Source: Granulibacter bethesdensis CGDNIH1 (GTDB taxonomy: Bacteria > Pseudomonadota > Alphaproteobacteria > Acetobacterales > Acetobacteraceae). Taken from it: a DNA stretch of 64,000 nt. The DNA lies in assembly GCF_000014285.2 (NCBI RefSeq), contig NC_008343.2, positions 1,638,501 through 1,702,500 on the forward strand, given 5' to 3'. A program made the translations under genes and the position numbers. The notes beneath the pieces were generated by a model. The model did not search any database. It saw only the letters and a list, made by a program, of their open reading frames with translations, and was not told the origin of the DNA. Of the stretch, positions 13,501 to 19,828 are shown in pieces (positions within the stretch are counted from its first letter, which is position 1; each line of letters opens with the position of its first letter).

Positions 13501-13505
13501 GTCAT
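1593..13505 (-). CDS. Giant beta-strand repeat protein with C-terminal Hint domain
   Basis: This 3970-residue protein is almost entirely built of short Gly/Ser/Thr/Asn-rich repeats around motifs such as NSGTI, NAGTI, NNSGLI and GTISG, the composition of right-handed beta-helix adhesins and surface proteins. The last 203 residues form a Hint (Hedgehog/intein) module of the Hint_2 type. Its nucleophile is probably C3768 (TPCYVHGT), followed by VEDLQIGDHVI and the histidine motif LLVSPLHAMF, and it ends around 3914 before a basic tail (ARYCAPRVEDG). I see no N-terminal signal peptide and no C-terminal autotransporter barrel, so the export route is unknown. The Hint module could cleave or anchor the protein. 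The start has a good ribosome binding site (AAGGCGG, 8 bases upstream). The gene holds long, nearly identical internal DNA repeats. Confidence 0.85.
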   Translation of the reverse strand: MTTLTSTTSGVILTTASSNPILILAGTTVANTAGIGIQSSLSTAWTINNTGAVTGSTIGISLAAAGTINNVAGGIISGGSYAITIAGTGAVISNAGTITSTSFRGIDAGTSAAINNSGLISSVSDGVNGTSSTLVNSGTILSSSTSQSGAFLFGTGNVITNSAGALIQGGFYGAGVNGGSINNAGSIIAFGSGGSGVRGLGNAATLVNSGVVNATGTFGQGVLFNTGGRVTNSAGGTISGNFNAISLFSTSATVAGTVINAGLITDNGGTLTAAHGVFLSNTSADYLNNSGTILETGTGAAIGDLAAVRLASGGTVINTGSIGVTGTAGTGIRLDVGGAITNSGTISAAGTANVTNGAGAAIYMSGTGANLLQLGVASAIIGTAVANSAGTNTLEMLSGSSAGSISGSNFVNFQTGTVDAGASWTLGGNSTFTNLRNSGSLTNTGTINGANVTLINGALLSNAAGATIVSAGNVVIASDSVQATVINAGSILATGANPWGVLITGNVTNQASGLIRAQLSNGYGVQITNGTVVNAGTITGGVATGGAGVYLAGTSDLVSNTGTISSSGGWGVYASATTVATITNSGLISGARFGVSLGGTGTVSNLAGGIISSSSSFAITIDGTGNVVSNAGTITAAVVGIAAGTSGSVNNSGLISSVFDGVNGTSSTLVNSGTILSSSISQSGAFLFGTGNVITNSAGGLIQGGFAGAGIANGTIANAGTLIANGNSGKGAWLSGAGLVSNTNLISGSTYGVFIGSGTVSNTGTSAQIIGTASAGIVFGNTTSSGNVINSGLISGATYGVSFANTGTITNQTSGIISATATGSSSYGVFVSGTSAVISNAGTITSTAVGINAGTNAAINNSGLISSVSDGVNGTSSTLVNSGTIKSSSSSLSGAFLFGTGNVITNSAGGLIQGGLYGAGVNGGSINNAGSIVAFGSGGIAVRGNGGAATLFNSGVVNTTGSASQGVLFSSGGQVTNWAGGTISGNFVGVSVFGNTTVAGTVINAGLITDNGGTLTAASGVYLSNTSADYLNNSGTILETGTGAGIGFLNAVRLASGGTVINTGSIGVAGTAGTGIRLDVGGTITNSGTISAAGTANVTNGAGAAIYMTGTGNNLLQLGVTSRIIGTAVANSAGTNTLEMLSGSSAGSISGSNFVNFQTGTVDAGASWTLGGNSTFTNLRNSGSLTNTGTINGANVTLINGALLSNAAGATIVSAGNVVIASDSVQATVINAGSILATGANPWGVLITGNVTNQASGLIRAQLSNGYGVQITNGTVVNAGTITGGVATGGAGVVLLGTSGLVSNTGTISSSGGWGVYASATTVATITNSGLISGARFGVSLAGTGTVSNLAGGIISSSSSFAITIDGTGNVVSNAGTITAAVVGIAAGTSGSVNNSGLISSVSDGVNGTSSTLVNSGTILSSSTSQNGAFLFGTGNIITNSAGGLIRGGSYGAGVNGGSINNAGSIIAFGSGGIAVRGLGGVATLVNSGVVNATGSASQGVLFDTGGQVTNSAGGTISGNFNAVAILGNSTVAGTVINAGLITDNAGTLAGASGVYLSNTSADYVNNSGTILETGTATAVGFLAAVRLALGGTVINSGSIGATGTGGIGIRLDVGGTITNSGTISAAGTANVTNGAGAAIYMSGTGNNLLQLGVASRIIGTAVANSAGTNTLEMLSGSSAGSISGSNFVNFQTGTVDAGASWTLGGNSTFTNLRNSGSLTNTGTINGANVTLINGALLSNAAGATIVSAGNVVIASDSVQATVINAGSILATGANPWGVLITGNVTNQASGLIRAQLSNGYGVQITNGTVVNAGTITGGVATGGAGVVLLGTSGLVSNTGTISSSGGWGVYASATTVATITNSGLISGANFGVSLGGTGTVSNLAGGIISSSSSYAIAIAGTGGVVSNAGTITNSSFRGINAGTSAAINNSGLISSVSDGVNGTSSTLVNSGTILSSSTSQSGAFLFGTGNVITNNAGGLIQGGSYGAGISGGSINNAGSIIAFGSGGIAVRGLGGVATLVNSGVVNATGSASQGVLFDTGGRVTNSAGGTISGNLVGVSVYGNTTVAGTVINAGLITDNGGTLTAVSGVYLSNTSADYLNNSGTILETGTGAGSGLLVAVRLALGGTVINTGSIGVTGTAGTGIRLDVGGTITNSGTISAAGAANVTNGAGAAIYMSGTGNNLLQLGVASRIIGTAVANSAGTNTLEMLSAALSGTISGLGINYLGFQNAVVDTGAVWNMGGSNTIVAGNTLLNKGILTSSGTLAVGGIMTNAASAAFNGNVGFSAGGTINNTGAISGMVNGGGTNALLNNLGTVTGTGAIAVSLGSTGTISNFGTISNAGSTAVYLGGVGTSVLNLNAGQVIIGSIIGAGSVNRLNLIGGGATNTPTLSGLGSTIVGFNQITAASGSNWQLTGGNSISTSQTFVATGASLTNTGTFTGRLTLSTASTLSNTGSLIANSDGTALSMSADANRLILVPTAVVNGTVAAVGAANILELASGGTRGTISGIGTQYTGLNVQIDQNAYWTVIGSNSVASGLTMSVAGTLENRGIINNSGTILDTGLIDNYGTVNGSVSLIAGGRFTNSDGAVFNSSGAAISGQQVTISNSGTLSGSGTAGYGASVASSGTITNTGLIQGSFRGIQFGSNPATVYNSGIVTGSVADGIRLLSGGFVSNIAGAIIQGGTVGIYATGTNTAIISNDAGGLIQGTSASGIGISLVSSGTITNGGSIVGQSGTAVVMGGTGQNLLQLAASSQIVGLVTANSAGTNTLSLMSSATTGTISGLGVSYVNFQTVNVASNANWAMTGNNTLAAGYVLTNNGTLNNNGTLSVSGLVINSTNATLTGPITLTNSAAVSNSARVNGSIVGAGAANTVVNYGTLVGTAAAGNNISFAGAGTVTNYGLIGTNGGTAIVFSGAGSNLLQIGVSSQISGAVSANASGTNLLEMLSGASAGTVNASNFLNFQTGTVDAGATWTLSGTGSFNNLLNSGTLTNTGTLNGTTVTLSNGAMLTNASGGTITNSVANGYAIAVNTSVAGAIINNAGTIISSSYRGVNAGTGGSVNNSGLISSVSDGVNGTSSTLVNSGTILSSSTSQSGAFLFGTGNVITNNAGGLIRGGSYGVGVNGGSINNAGSIIAFGSGGIAVRGMGGAATLVNSGVVNATGSASQGVLFDTGGRVTNSAGGTISGNLVGVSVYGNTTVAGTVINAGLITDNGGTLTAASGVYLSNTSADYLNNSGTILETGTGAGIGFLNAVRLASGGTVINTGSIGVAGTAGTGIRLDVGGTITNSGTISAAGTANVTNGAGAAIYMTGTGTNLLQLGVASRIIGTAVANSAGTNTLEMLSGSSAGSISGLGVKYIGFQNLVVDAGASWVAGGFNTVSSNSTLLNKGTLTNTGSFAGAVTMAANAALTNAATAVLSNGNLSSAIFSAGTGVAITNMGTIQGGQPINALISLGNVATLVNSGQILGSGSASTGVTMGAAGTINNTGTIAITGATNTAVAIVSGVISNTGLISADIGQSTGISVSGVGSITNSGTISAIGALSQAIVLTGGGTVVNTGTIQTQSTFRSAINFGAGNSRLAISGSSAIIGKVTAAGTGNVLELDGAGTTLSGFGTQYTGFQTINVKGDGWVLADTLTNTNILMQTNGTLTVSQALDSSNTITLGGTSSAGVGSGNIIISTPGTALAATVSDFGNGESITLMGLASQASDVVDVVSNGGNVFLILSHVASDGTKTQYYSIKLDPNAHDQNYKMRQAQGGNGVTVYDDGTPCYVHGTLILTDRGEVPVEDLQIGDHVITAGEAVRPICWLGRRSYNGRFIQGRRDVLPVRIRQGALDGVLPKRDLLVSPLHAMFINGVLVPAGRLVNGVSIVQEQHVETVSYVHIELDTHDVVIAEGAASETYVEDNNRNMFHNAHTYTGKGAAKVKARGRKRNGIPAARYCAPRVEDGRQLEAIRAKIANLILETGSKISKLG
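2202..3481 (-). other. Unique 3' part of the giant gene leading to the Hint domain
   Basis: This segment is less repetitive at DNA level than the rest of the gene. It encodes the last beta-repeats (roughly residues 3340-3767) and ends at the codon of the presumed Hint nucleophile Cys (2202-2204). The final repeats change to a linker (SDVVDVVSNGG, LILSHVASDG, YSIKLDPNAHD) of the kind seen just before Hint_2 modules. It marks the boundary between the repeat shaft and the processing domain. Confidence 0.55.
3481..4320 (-). repeat. About 840-bp internal repeat, copy 1 (of 5) in the giant gene
   Basis: This block encodes about 280 residues and recurs at 6874, 8479, 10081 and 12313 with scattered base changes. 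Spacings between copies are 3393, 1605, 1602 and 2232 bases, all multiples of three. The copies share the same succession of beta-repeats. Confidence 0.75.
6874..7710 (-). repeat. About 840-bp internal repeat, copy 2
   Basis: Near-identical counterpart of 3481-4320. It differs by scattered substitutions, for example in the segment encoding the middle of the block (7130-7170). Confidence 0.75.
7900..8640 (-). repeat. About 740-bp internal repeat of a second type, copy 1
   Basis: Compared by eye with the copy 1602 bases to the right, only a few mismatches are visible over roughly 630 bases (for example near 8188 and 8255). It encodes the block containing SILATGANPWGVLITGN. Confidence 0.75.
8479..9318 (-). 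repeat. About 840-bp internal repeat, copy 3
   Basis: Third copy of the first repeat type. It overlaps the end of the preceding second-type repeat, so the two types together form a composite unit of about 1.6 kb. Confidence 0.75.
9502..10242 (-). repeat. About 740-bp internal repeat of the second type, copy 2
   Basis: Almost identical to 7900-8640. Together with the adjoining first-type copies it makes two consecutive units of about 1602 bp (534 residues). Confidence 0.75.
10081..10920 (-). repeat. About 840-bp internal repeat, copy 4
   Basis: Fourth copy of the first repeat type. It is more diverged than the others in the part around 10560-10680. Confidence 0.7.
11734..12474 (-). repeat. 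About 740-bp internal repeat of the second type, copy 3
   Basis: Third copy, 2232 bases to the right of copy 2. The first 150 bases carry several changes (around 11812-11870); the remainder is nearly identical to the other two copies. Confidence 0.75.
12313..13156 (-). repeat. About 840-bp internal repeat, copy 5
   Basis: Fifth copy of the first repeat type, closest to the N-terminus. It is the most diverged, with changes concentrated at 12660-12980. A partial sixth copy is visible at about 11400-11560. Confidence 0.7.
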
Positions 13506-14474
13506 ATCACAACCGCCTTAAAAAATTAAAGAAATTAACAATATTCTGTTAGATTGGCACCAAGTATATTCTCACAGTCTATAAGACACATCATGTGATA
13601 TTGTAAATATAAATACAGTTAAAATGTAAAATTTTTAATTTTTTACTGTATTATTTGTTTTATATCAAAAATATTATTATCATTATATTGTATTTTATTT
13701 TTACTATATTAAAATCATTAAAATATTAATTTTTTTACAAAAAACTTCATTTTCAAAAGTTATAAAAGCTTTCAATATCAATATAAGCATATTTTTTACA
13801 TTTTTAGTTTTTTGGACTAATTTATAATTAATAAAAATTAAATACGTTTACAAAAAAAAATTTAGAACAAATAGACATTATAAATTCATGATGAATTTTA
13901 TTTCATAAAATAAGAAATATTCTTTGAAAATTAAAATTTAAGGTTTATATATTTTAAAATAATTTATTTATTTAAAATAAATATAGAATTTATTTAAATT
14001 ATAAAATATTTTATTATTTTATATTATATTTTTCCAAAAATATCTTTTTAAAGTAAATAAAAAAGTTTTATAAATTAAATATTGATATAATTAATACTGA
14101 TGGATGATTGAAATTTATAGTTTTCATTGCAAGAAATTCTGCTTTATTAAATTTCATGCAAAATTTAAATCACCAAAAAGATCAATCATTATAATTGCAT
14201 CCAATTTGAATAAACAAAAATTATAAATTTCATTTTGAAAAAAGTAATTTACATTCAATTTAAAATAATTATGATATATTTTTGTACAAATAATATATTA
14301 TTTTTATAATAGATGCGGATGTTAAAAAATTATTTTACTAAATGAGACATAGATATTTATAATTTCTGGACCTATATTTCCAATCGAGACTTTATATTAT
14401 TTCCTTGATATGCTTAAATTCATCAACGAAGTAGAATTATAACATACATGCACCATTGCAGCCTACAAATGCCA
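13506..14474. other. Extremely AT-rich non-coding region upstream of the giant gene
   Basis: For about 900 bases the sequence is nearly all A and T, with long runs of both and no open frame of note, in a genome that is otherwise clearly GC-rich. It lies between the stop of the alpha/beta hydrolase gene and the start of the giant gene, so it must hold the giant gene's promoter and leader. The composition is that of curved DNA bound by silencers (H-NS-like or MucR/Ros-like proteins), but no specific site can be named. Confidence 0.7.
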
Positions 14475-14490
14475 AGAGTGACGTCACTCT
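14475..14490. repeat. Perfect 16-bp palindrome
   Basis: AGAGTGACGTCACTCT is its own reverse complement with no spacer, which fits a dimeric operator better than a hairpin. It sits exactly where the AT-rich region changes to normal composition. Confidence 0.6.
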
Positions 14491-14496
14491 CTCCCC

Positions 14497-14577
14497 AATT
14501 AACATGCAAGCCGTTATGTACTTAGTCAGATCAGTCATCTCTTGACCATCATGATCTGGCTATACTGCATGTTAATT
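14497..14577. repeat. Nested inverted repeats (81-base potential hairpin)
   Basis: A 12-bp perfect outer pair (14497-14508 with 14566-14577) encloses a 7-bp inner pair (14527-14533 with 14552-14558). On the minus strand it begins a few bases after the stop of the alpha/beta hydrolase gene, so it may act as its terminator. There is no clear U-run, and an RNA element or a trace of a small mobile element is possible. Confidence 0.6.
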
Positions 14578-14581
14578 CAGC

Positions 14582-15403
14582 CTAGGCCGATAAAAATGCC
14601 AACAGATCACGGTTTAATCTGTCTCTAGCGGTAAAATAGAGTCCATGAGGCTCCCCTTCATATTCTTTCAACGTGGCATGAGGGATCAGCCTTGCAGCTT
14701 CATGGGCCGTGATGTCGGGGGGAACTGTCGCATCAGCATCACCGTGAACGATCAGCGTCGGCATGGTAAAATGGCTCATATCTGCCCGAAAATCGGTGGC
14801 ACTGAAGGCCCTTACACAGTCGAGCGTTGCTTTGGGAGAGGCCTGCATTGCCAGACCCCAGCTCCATTGCAGTATGTCTGATGTCACCTGGAAATTCAGC
14901 AAGCCTGCCCCGAAGAAAATCCGCCCGAAGCCAGCCATGAAACTGGCCCGGTCTGATCGAATTGAATTGATCATGTGATCGAAGGCCGCCCCATCAACCC
15001 CTTCCGGATGATCCTCCGTCCGCAACAGAAATGGCGTTACTGCAGCAATCAACGCAGCCTTGCCGATACGAGCAGCACCGTGCCTTGATAGGTAACGCGC
15101 TACCTCTCCACCGCCCATTGAAAATCCGACCAGAGCCGCATCGTGCAGATCCAGCGCATTGATCATATCAGCAAGGTCATCGGCCAATGTGTTGTAATCA
15201 TAGCCAGTCCAGGGTTTATCCGATCGTCCAAAGCCACGCCGGTCATAGGCAATGGTCCGGAACCCATGCTCTGCAAGAAACACCTGCTGATATTCCCACA
15301 TATCGGCATTCAGGGGCCAACCATGGATCAGGATGACCGGACGCCCCTGCCCCCAGTCGTTATAGAAAAGCCGTGTTCCATCGCGCGTCTCGACATAGGC
15401 CAT
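14582..15403 (-). CDS. Alpha/beta hydrolase (non-haem chloroperoxidase/arylesterase type)
   Basis: This 273-residue protein is a complete alpha/beta-hydrolase fold enzyme of the usual length. The oxyanion region is LIHGWPLN (25-32). The nucleophile elbow is GFSMGG with S95, and the acid is D224 in GDADATVPP. The base is H253 in GEPHGLYF. This layout, with a HGWP motif and a C-terminal GEPHG, is typical of cofactor-free haloperoxidases and related esterases such as Cpo/EstF. The substrate cannot be deduced. No signal peptide is visible, so it is probably cytoplasmic. The gene stands alone on the minus strand, upstream of the AT-rich region. Confidence 0.85.
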   Translation of the reverse strand: MAYVETRDGTRLFYNDWGQGRPVILIHGWPLNADMWEYQQVFLAEHGFRTIAYDRRGFGRSDKPWTGYDYNTLADDLADMINALDLHDAALVGFSMGGGEVARYLSRHGAARIGKAALIAAVTPFLLRTEDHPEGVDGAAFDHMINSIRSDRASFMAGFGRIFFGAGLLNFQVTSDILQWSWGLAMQASPKATLDCVRAFSATDFRADMSHFTMPTLIVHGDADATVPPDITAHEAARLIPHATLKEYEGEPHGLYFTARDRLNRDLLAFLSA

Positions 15404-15604
15404 GCTGGATTTTCCTCTGCTTTTGCTCGGCAGTCACAGACTGTCTTATTCTGAGAGGAAATAGCAACGCATCGAGAGGCAAAAAGTAAGACAGACTTCA
15501 TTCCCCGAAAACGTCATGGAAACCCGCGCCTGTTGGTGCGTTCACATGCTATCGCAGTTGCGCCGGCTTGCTGGCAGGTGTGACCGAACGACAATGCGCC
15601 ACGA

Positions 15605-15610
15605 AGGAGG
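15605..15610 (+). promoter_or_regulatory. Strong ribosome binding site of the small secreted protein
   Basis: A full AGGAGG lies 6 bases before the ATG at 15617 and fixes that start codon. Confidence 0.7.
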
Positions 15611-15616
15611 CCATTT

Positions 15617-16000
15617 ATGCAGACAGTTCATTCCCTTCGCAGCCTGTTAGGTGTTGCCGCTCTCGCAGGAATGATGCTTGGGGGTGCAGGCCACGCAGAC
15701 GCGGCCAATGCCCGACATCCGCGCCATAATATCGATCGTCAGGTCGATCAGGGCAATGACACGGGCGATGAAGCAATTGAAGCGCTGAACGCGCAGCAAT
15801 TGCAGAGCATTCGTGCCACCAACGGCCCTGCTCTCGGCACGGCGCCGGTCGGTAGTCCAGCGATGCCATATCCTACAGGTGCGTATCCGCCTGCTACAAC
15901 TGGTACTTACGCACCCCCAGGCACGCCAAACTATGCACCGCCAGTCACCCCTTATGTGCCACCGCCGCCGGGCTATTACCCCGCCACACCAGCCCGTTGA
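15617..16000 (+). CDS. Small secreted proline-rich protein of unknown function
   Basis: This 127-residue protein starts with a typical Sec signal peptide (hydrophobic LLGVAALAGMMLGG, probable cleavage after HADA, about residue 29). The mature part begins with a basic/acidic stretch (RHPRHNIDRQVDQGND). It ends in a Pro/Tyr/Thr-rich tail with repeated YPTGAYPP-, TYAPPGTP- and YVPPPPGY-like units. Such tails occur in periplasmic or envelope-associated proteins. I recognise no family. The gene is monocistronic, with a perfect ribosome binding site and a strong terminator after it. Confidence 0.75.
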   Translation: MQTVHSLRSLLGVAALAGMMLGGAGHADAANARHPRHNIDRQVDQGNDTGDEAIEALNAQQLQSIRATNGPALGTAPVGSPAMPYPTGAYPPATTGTYAPPGTPNYAPPVTPYVPPPPGYYPATPAR

Positions 16001-16081
16001 GTTCACCTGGCTGATAAAAGGCGTTTGATGCCTGATTGTTTCGTTTCCCCTCGTTCCGTAGCAATTCAGGTAGTCAAATAA

Positions 16082-16113
16082 AAAACACCCCCGTCACAGG
16101 ACGGGGGTGTTTT
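16082..16113. terminator. Bidirectional terminator between the secreted protein gene and ilvC
   Basis: A perfect 14-bp stem (16082-16095 with 16100-16113) closes a 4-base loop. The stem core is GC-rich (ACCCCCGT/ACGGGGGT), flanked by A-runs on the left and T-runs on the right, so it can stop transcription from both convergent genes. Confidence 0.85.
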
Positions 16114-16147
16114 CATTTAGTCCGATAGAAAAGATAGAAAGAAAAGA

Positions 16148-17200
<1,053 letters not shown>

Positions 17201-17303
17201 TCAGAAAGGCCACGTGTTGCGGGCGGGCCAGACTTTCCCCCGGAAAGCCAGCCAGCAATTCAGTCAGGCCGTTCCCGATCAACAGGGGACGGCAGGTGGT
17301 TCT

Positions 17304-17903
17304 CTAGATCGTTCCCGCGCCGCGGAGAATAGCCGCAACGCCGGTACGTGATACTTCTGCCAGACCAAGCGGGCGCATCAGTTCCAGGAACGCATCCAGC
17401 TTGTCCGGATCGCCAGTCATCTCGAACACAAAGCTTTCCAGTGTGGCGTCGATGACCTTGGCGCGGAAGGCATCGGCCAGACGCAGCGCCTCCACCCGAT
17501 TTTCCCCATGCGCCACGACCTTGATCAGCGCCAGTTCGCGGGCCAGATATGGCCCCTGCATGGTCAGATCCATCACACGATGGACCGGAACCAGACGGTC
17601 GAGCTGCGCCTTGATCTGCTCAATCACCATTTCGGTGCCGGAGGTCAGGATGTTAATACGGCTACGGCCTGCATAAACACCATCATCGCTCTCGACCGAG
17701 GCCACAGTCAGGCTGTCAATGTTGTAACCACGGCCGGAGAACAGGCCGATCACCCGTGCCAGCACGCCGCTTTCATTGTCAACGAGCACGGAGATCAGTG
17801 CGGTGCGATAGGCACCGGCATCGTGCTGCTTCTGCGCTGCGCTACCTTCCTGAGACTGGTTGCGCAGCAGATCCTTCATAAGGAGGGGCATGTTCCTGGA
17901 CAT
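17304..17903 (-). CDS. ilvH: Acetolactate synthase small (regulatory) subunit
   Basis: This is the regulatory subunit of acetohydroxyacid synthase. The N-terminal ACT domain (about residues 33-105; ISVLVDNESGVLARV and FSGRGYNIDSLTV) binds valine for feedback inhibition. It is followed by the C-terminal domain typical of the 160-200-residue family (here 199). An N-terminal extension of about 30 residues before the ACT domain is common in alphaproteobacteria; the start could also be Met5 or Met9. It begins 5 bases after the ilvB stop, so the two subunits are co-translated. Confidence 0.95.
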   Translation of the reverse strand: MSRNMPLLMKDLLRNQSQEGSAAQKQHDAGAYRTALISVLVDNESGVLARVIGLFSGRGYNIDSLTVASVESDDGVYAGRSRINILTSGTEMVIEQIKAQLDRLVPVHRVMDLTMQGPYLARELALIKVVAHGENRVEALRLADAFRAKVIDATLESFVFEMTGDPDKLDAFLELMRPLGLAEVSRTGVAAILRGAGTI

Positions 17904-17908
17904 TTCGA

Positions 17909-19741
17909 TCAGACCAACATCATGCCTTCATCGGTGATCCCGCCGCTCTGTTCATTACGGGCACGGTCGTTATGTTCAGGGCCCAACAGCATTTCGTTAT
18001 GTGCTGCGCCGGAGGGAATCATGGGGAATACGTTTTCTTTCTGATCGACGAGAATATCGGCGATCACCGGCCTGTCCGTGGCAAGCATTTCGTGAATAAC
18101 ACGGTCGAGGTCGTCAATAGTCTTGGCGCGCAGCCCGACAGCATGGAAGCTTTCCGCCAGCTTCACGAAATCCGGCAGAGCAGCGCTGTAGCTTTCGGAA
18201 TAACGGCCGCCATGCAGCAGATCCTGCCACTGGCGCACCATCCCCATATATTCGTTGTTGAGGATGAAAATCTTCACCGGCAAGCGATATTGCGCCAGCG
18301 TACCCATTTCCTGAATGTTCATCAGGATGCTGGCTTCACCGGCAACATCGATTACCAGCGCATCGGGATTTCCGATCTGGGCACCCATCGCGGCAGGCAA
18401 GCCATACCCCATGGTCCCGAGGCCGCCTGAGGTCAGCCAGCGATTCGGCGCATCGAAGCGGAAATGCTGGGCCGCCCACATCTGATGCTGACCGACTTCG
18501 GTGGAAATGAATGTCTCACGCCCGGTTTCACGGGTGATCTCATACAGACGGCGGATGGCGTGCTGCGGCTTGATGATCGCACCCCGCGTGCCAGACTGGG
18601 TGTATTTCAGGCTATCCACCGCCCGCCATTCGTCGATCTGCCGCCACCACTGCGCCAGACCCTCCTTTTCAGGCTCGGTGCCGTCTTCCATCCAGCCCGT
18701 CAGCAGCGCTTCAATGATGCGGCCTGCGTCACCGACGATGGGCAGATCCACCCGCACATTCTTGTTGATGCTCGACGGATCAATATCGGCGTGAATTTTG
18801 CGAGCGAAGGGACTGAACGCATCAAGCCGCCCGGTCACACGGTCATCGAAACGCGCACCGATATTGATCAGCAGGTCACAGCCATGCACCGCCATATTGG
18901 CTTCGTACACGCCATGCATGCCCAGCATACCGATCGAGAGCGGATCATTCGCCGGGAAAGCCCCCAGACCCATCAGCGTGGTGGTGCAGGGGAAGCCGGT
19001 GCGGCGCACCAGATCACCCAGGGTCTGCGATGCCTGCGGCCCGGCATTGATCACGCCCCCCCCGACATAGAAGACAGGGCGCCTGGCACGTTTCATCATC
19101 GCCACGGCCTCAGCGATGCGGGCCGGATCAGGCTGCGTCACCGGGCGATAGGAACGATGTGGTTTCTCGGATTTCTCGGTGTAGGTCGCCTTGCCGATCA
19201 CGATATCTTTAGGCAGGTCGATTACCACCGGGCCGGGACGGCCGGAGCGGGCGACATAGAAGGCTTCATGCACGATGCGCGGCAGATCGGCAGAGGAGCG
19301 CACCAGATAATTATGCTTCGTCGCGGGGCGCGTGATACCGGTGGTATCGGCCTCCTGAAACGCATCATTGCCGATCAGATGGGTCGGCACCTGACCGGTC
19401 AGGCACACCAGAGGAATGCTGTCCATCAGCGCATCGACCAGACCGGTCACCGCATTGGTGGCACCGGGACCGGAGGTGACGAGAACCACACCCACCTTGC
19501 CCGTACTGCGGGCATAGCCTTCCGCAGCATGCACCGCCGCCTGCTCATGACGCACGAGGATATGGCGGATGTCATTCTGCTTGAACAGCGCATCATAAAT
19601 CGGCAGCACCGCACCGCCGGGATAGCCGAAAATAACCTCTACACCCTGATCCTTCAGCGCACGAAGCAGAAGCTCCGCACCGGGCAGAGCCTCCGTCTGG
19701 GAAGGATCGGACGGCGTTGCCGCCGGTATGCTTTCGGACAT
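17909..19741 (-). CDS. ilvB: Acetolactate synthase large (catalytic) subunit
   Basis: This ThDP- and FAD-dependent enzyme makes acetolactate from pyruvate, the first committed step of branched-chain amino acid synthesis. The 610 residues hold the N-terminal pyrimidine-binding domain (GYPGGAVLPIYDALF, with the catalytic Glu in RHEQAAVHAAEGYAR), the central FAD domain and the C-terminal ThDP domain. The ThDP motif reads DVAGEASILMNIQEM rather than the usual GDG form; to my knowledge this variant is normal in alphaproteobacteria. It is the first ilv gene of the run, 87 bases after miaA. Confidence 0.96.
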   Translation of the reverse strand: MSESIPAATPSDPSQTEALPGAELLLRALKDQGVEVIFGYPGGAVLPIYDALFKQNDIRHILVRHEQAAVHAAEGYARSTGKVGVVLVTSGPGATNAVTGLVDALMDSIPLVCLTGQVPTHLIGNDAFQEADTTGITRPATKHNYLVRSSADLPRIVHEAFYVARSGRPGPVVIDLPKDIVIGKATYTEKSEKPHRSYRPVTQPDPARIAEAVAMMKRARRPVFYVGGGVINAGPQASQTLGDLVRRTGFPCTTTLMGLGAFPANDPLSIGMLGMHGVYEANMAVHGCDLLINIGARFDDRVTGRLDAFSPFARKIHADIDPSSINKNVRVDLPIVGDAGRIIEALLTGWMEDGTEPEKEGLAQWWRQIDEWRAVDSLKYTQSGTRGAIIKPQHAIRRLYEITRETGRETFISTEVGQHQMWAAQHFRFDAPNRWLTSGGLGTMGYGLPAAMGAQIGNPDALVIDVAGEASILMNIQEMGTLAQYRLPVKIFILNNEYMGMVRQWQDLLHGGRYSESYSAALPDFVKLAESFHAVGLRAKTIDDLDRVIHEMLATDRPVIADILVDQKENVFPMIPSGAAHNEMLLGPEHNDRARNEQSGGITDEGMMLV

Positions 19742-19828
19742 GTTCGACTAACCCCTCGGCGGACCGGCGCACAGATACCCGGTATAATCGCGCGAAGGCT
19801 GAGAGGTAATCGTTTCAGGGTGTCCGGG

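Noticed and set aside
1593-13505. CRISPR-like regular repeats
   Set aside because: The repeats are long, in frame and coding; there are no short constant repeats with unique spacers.
18290-18400. Missing GDG in the ThDP motif of IlvB as a sign of inactivation
   Set aside because: The GEAS variant is, to my knowledge, the normal form in alphaproteobacterial acetolactate synthases.
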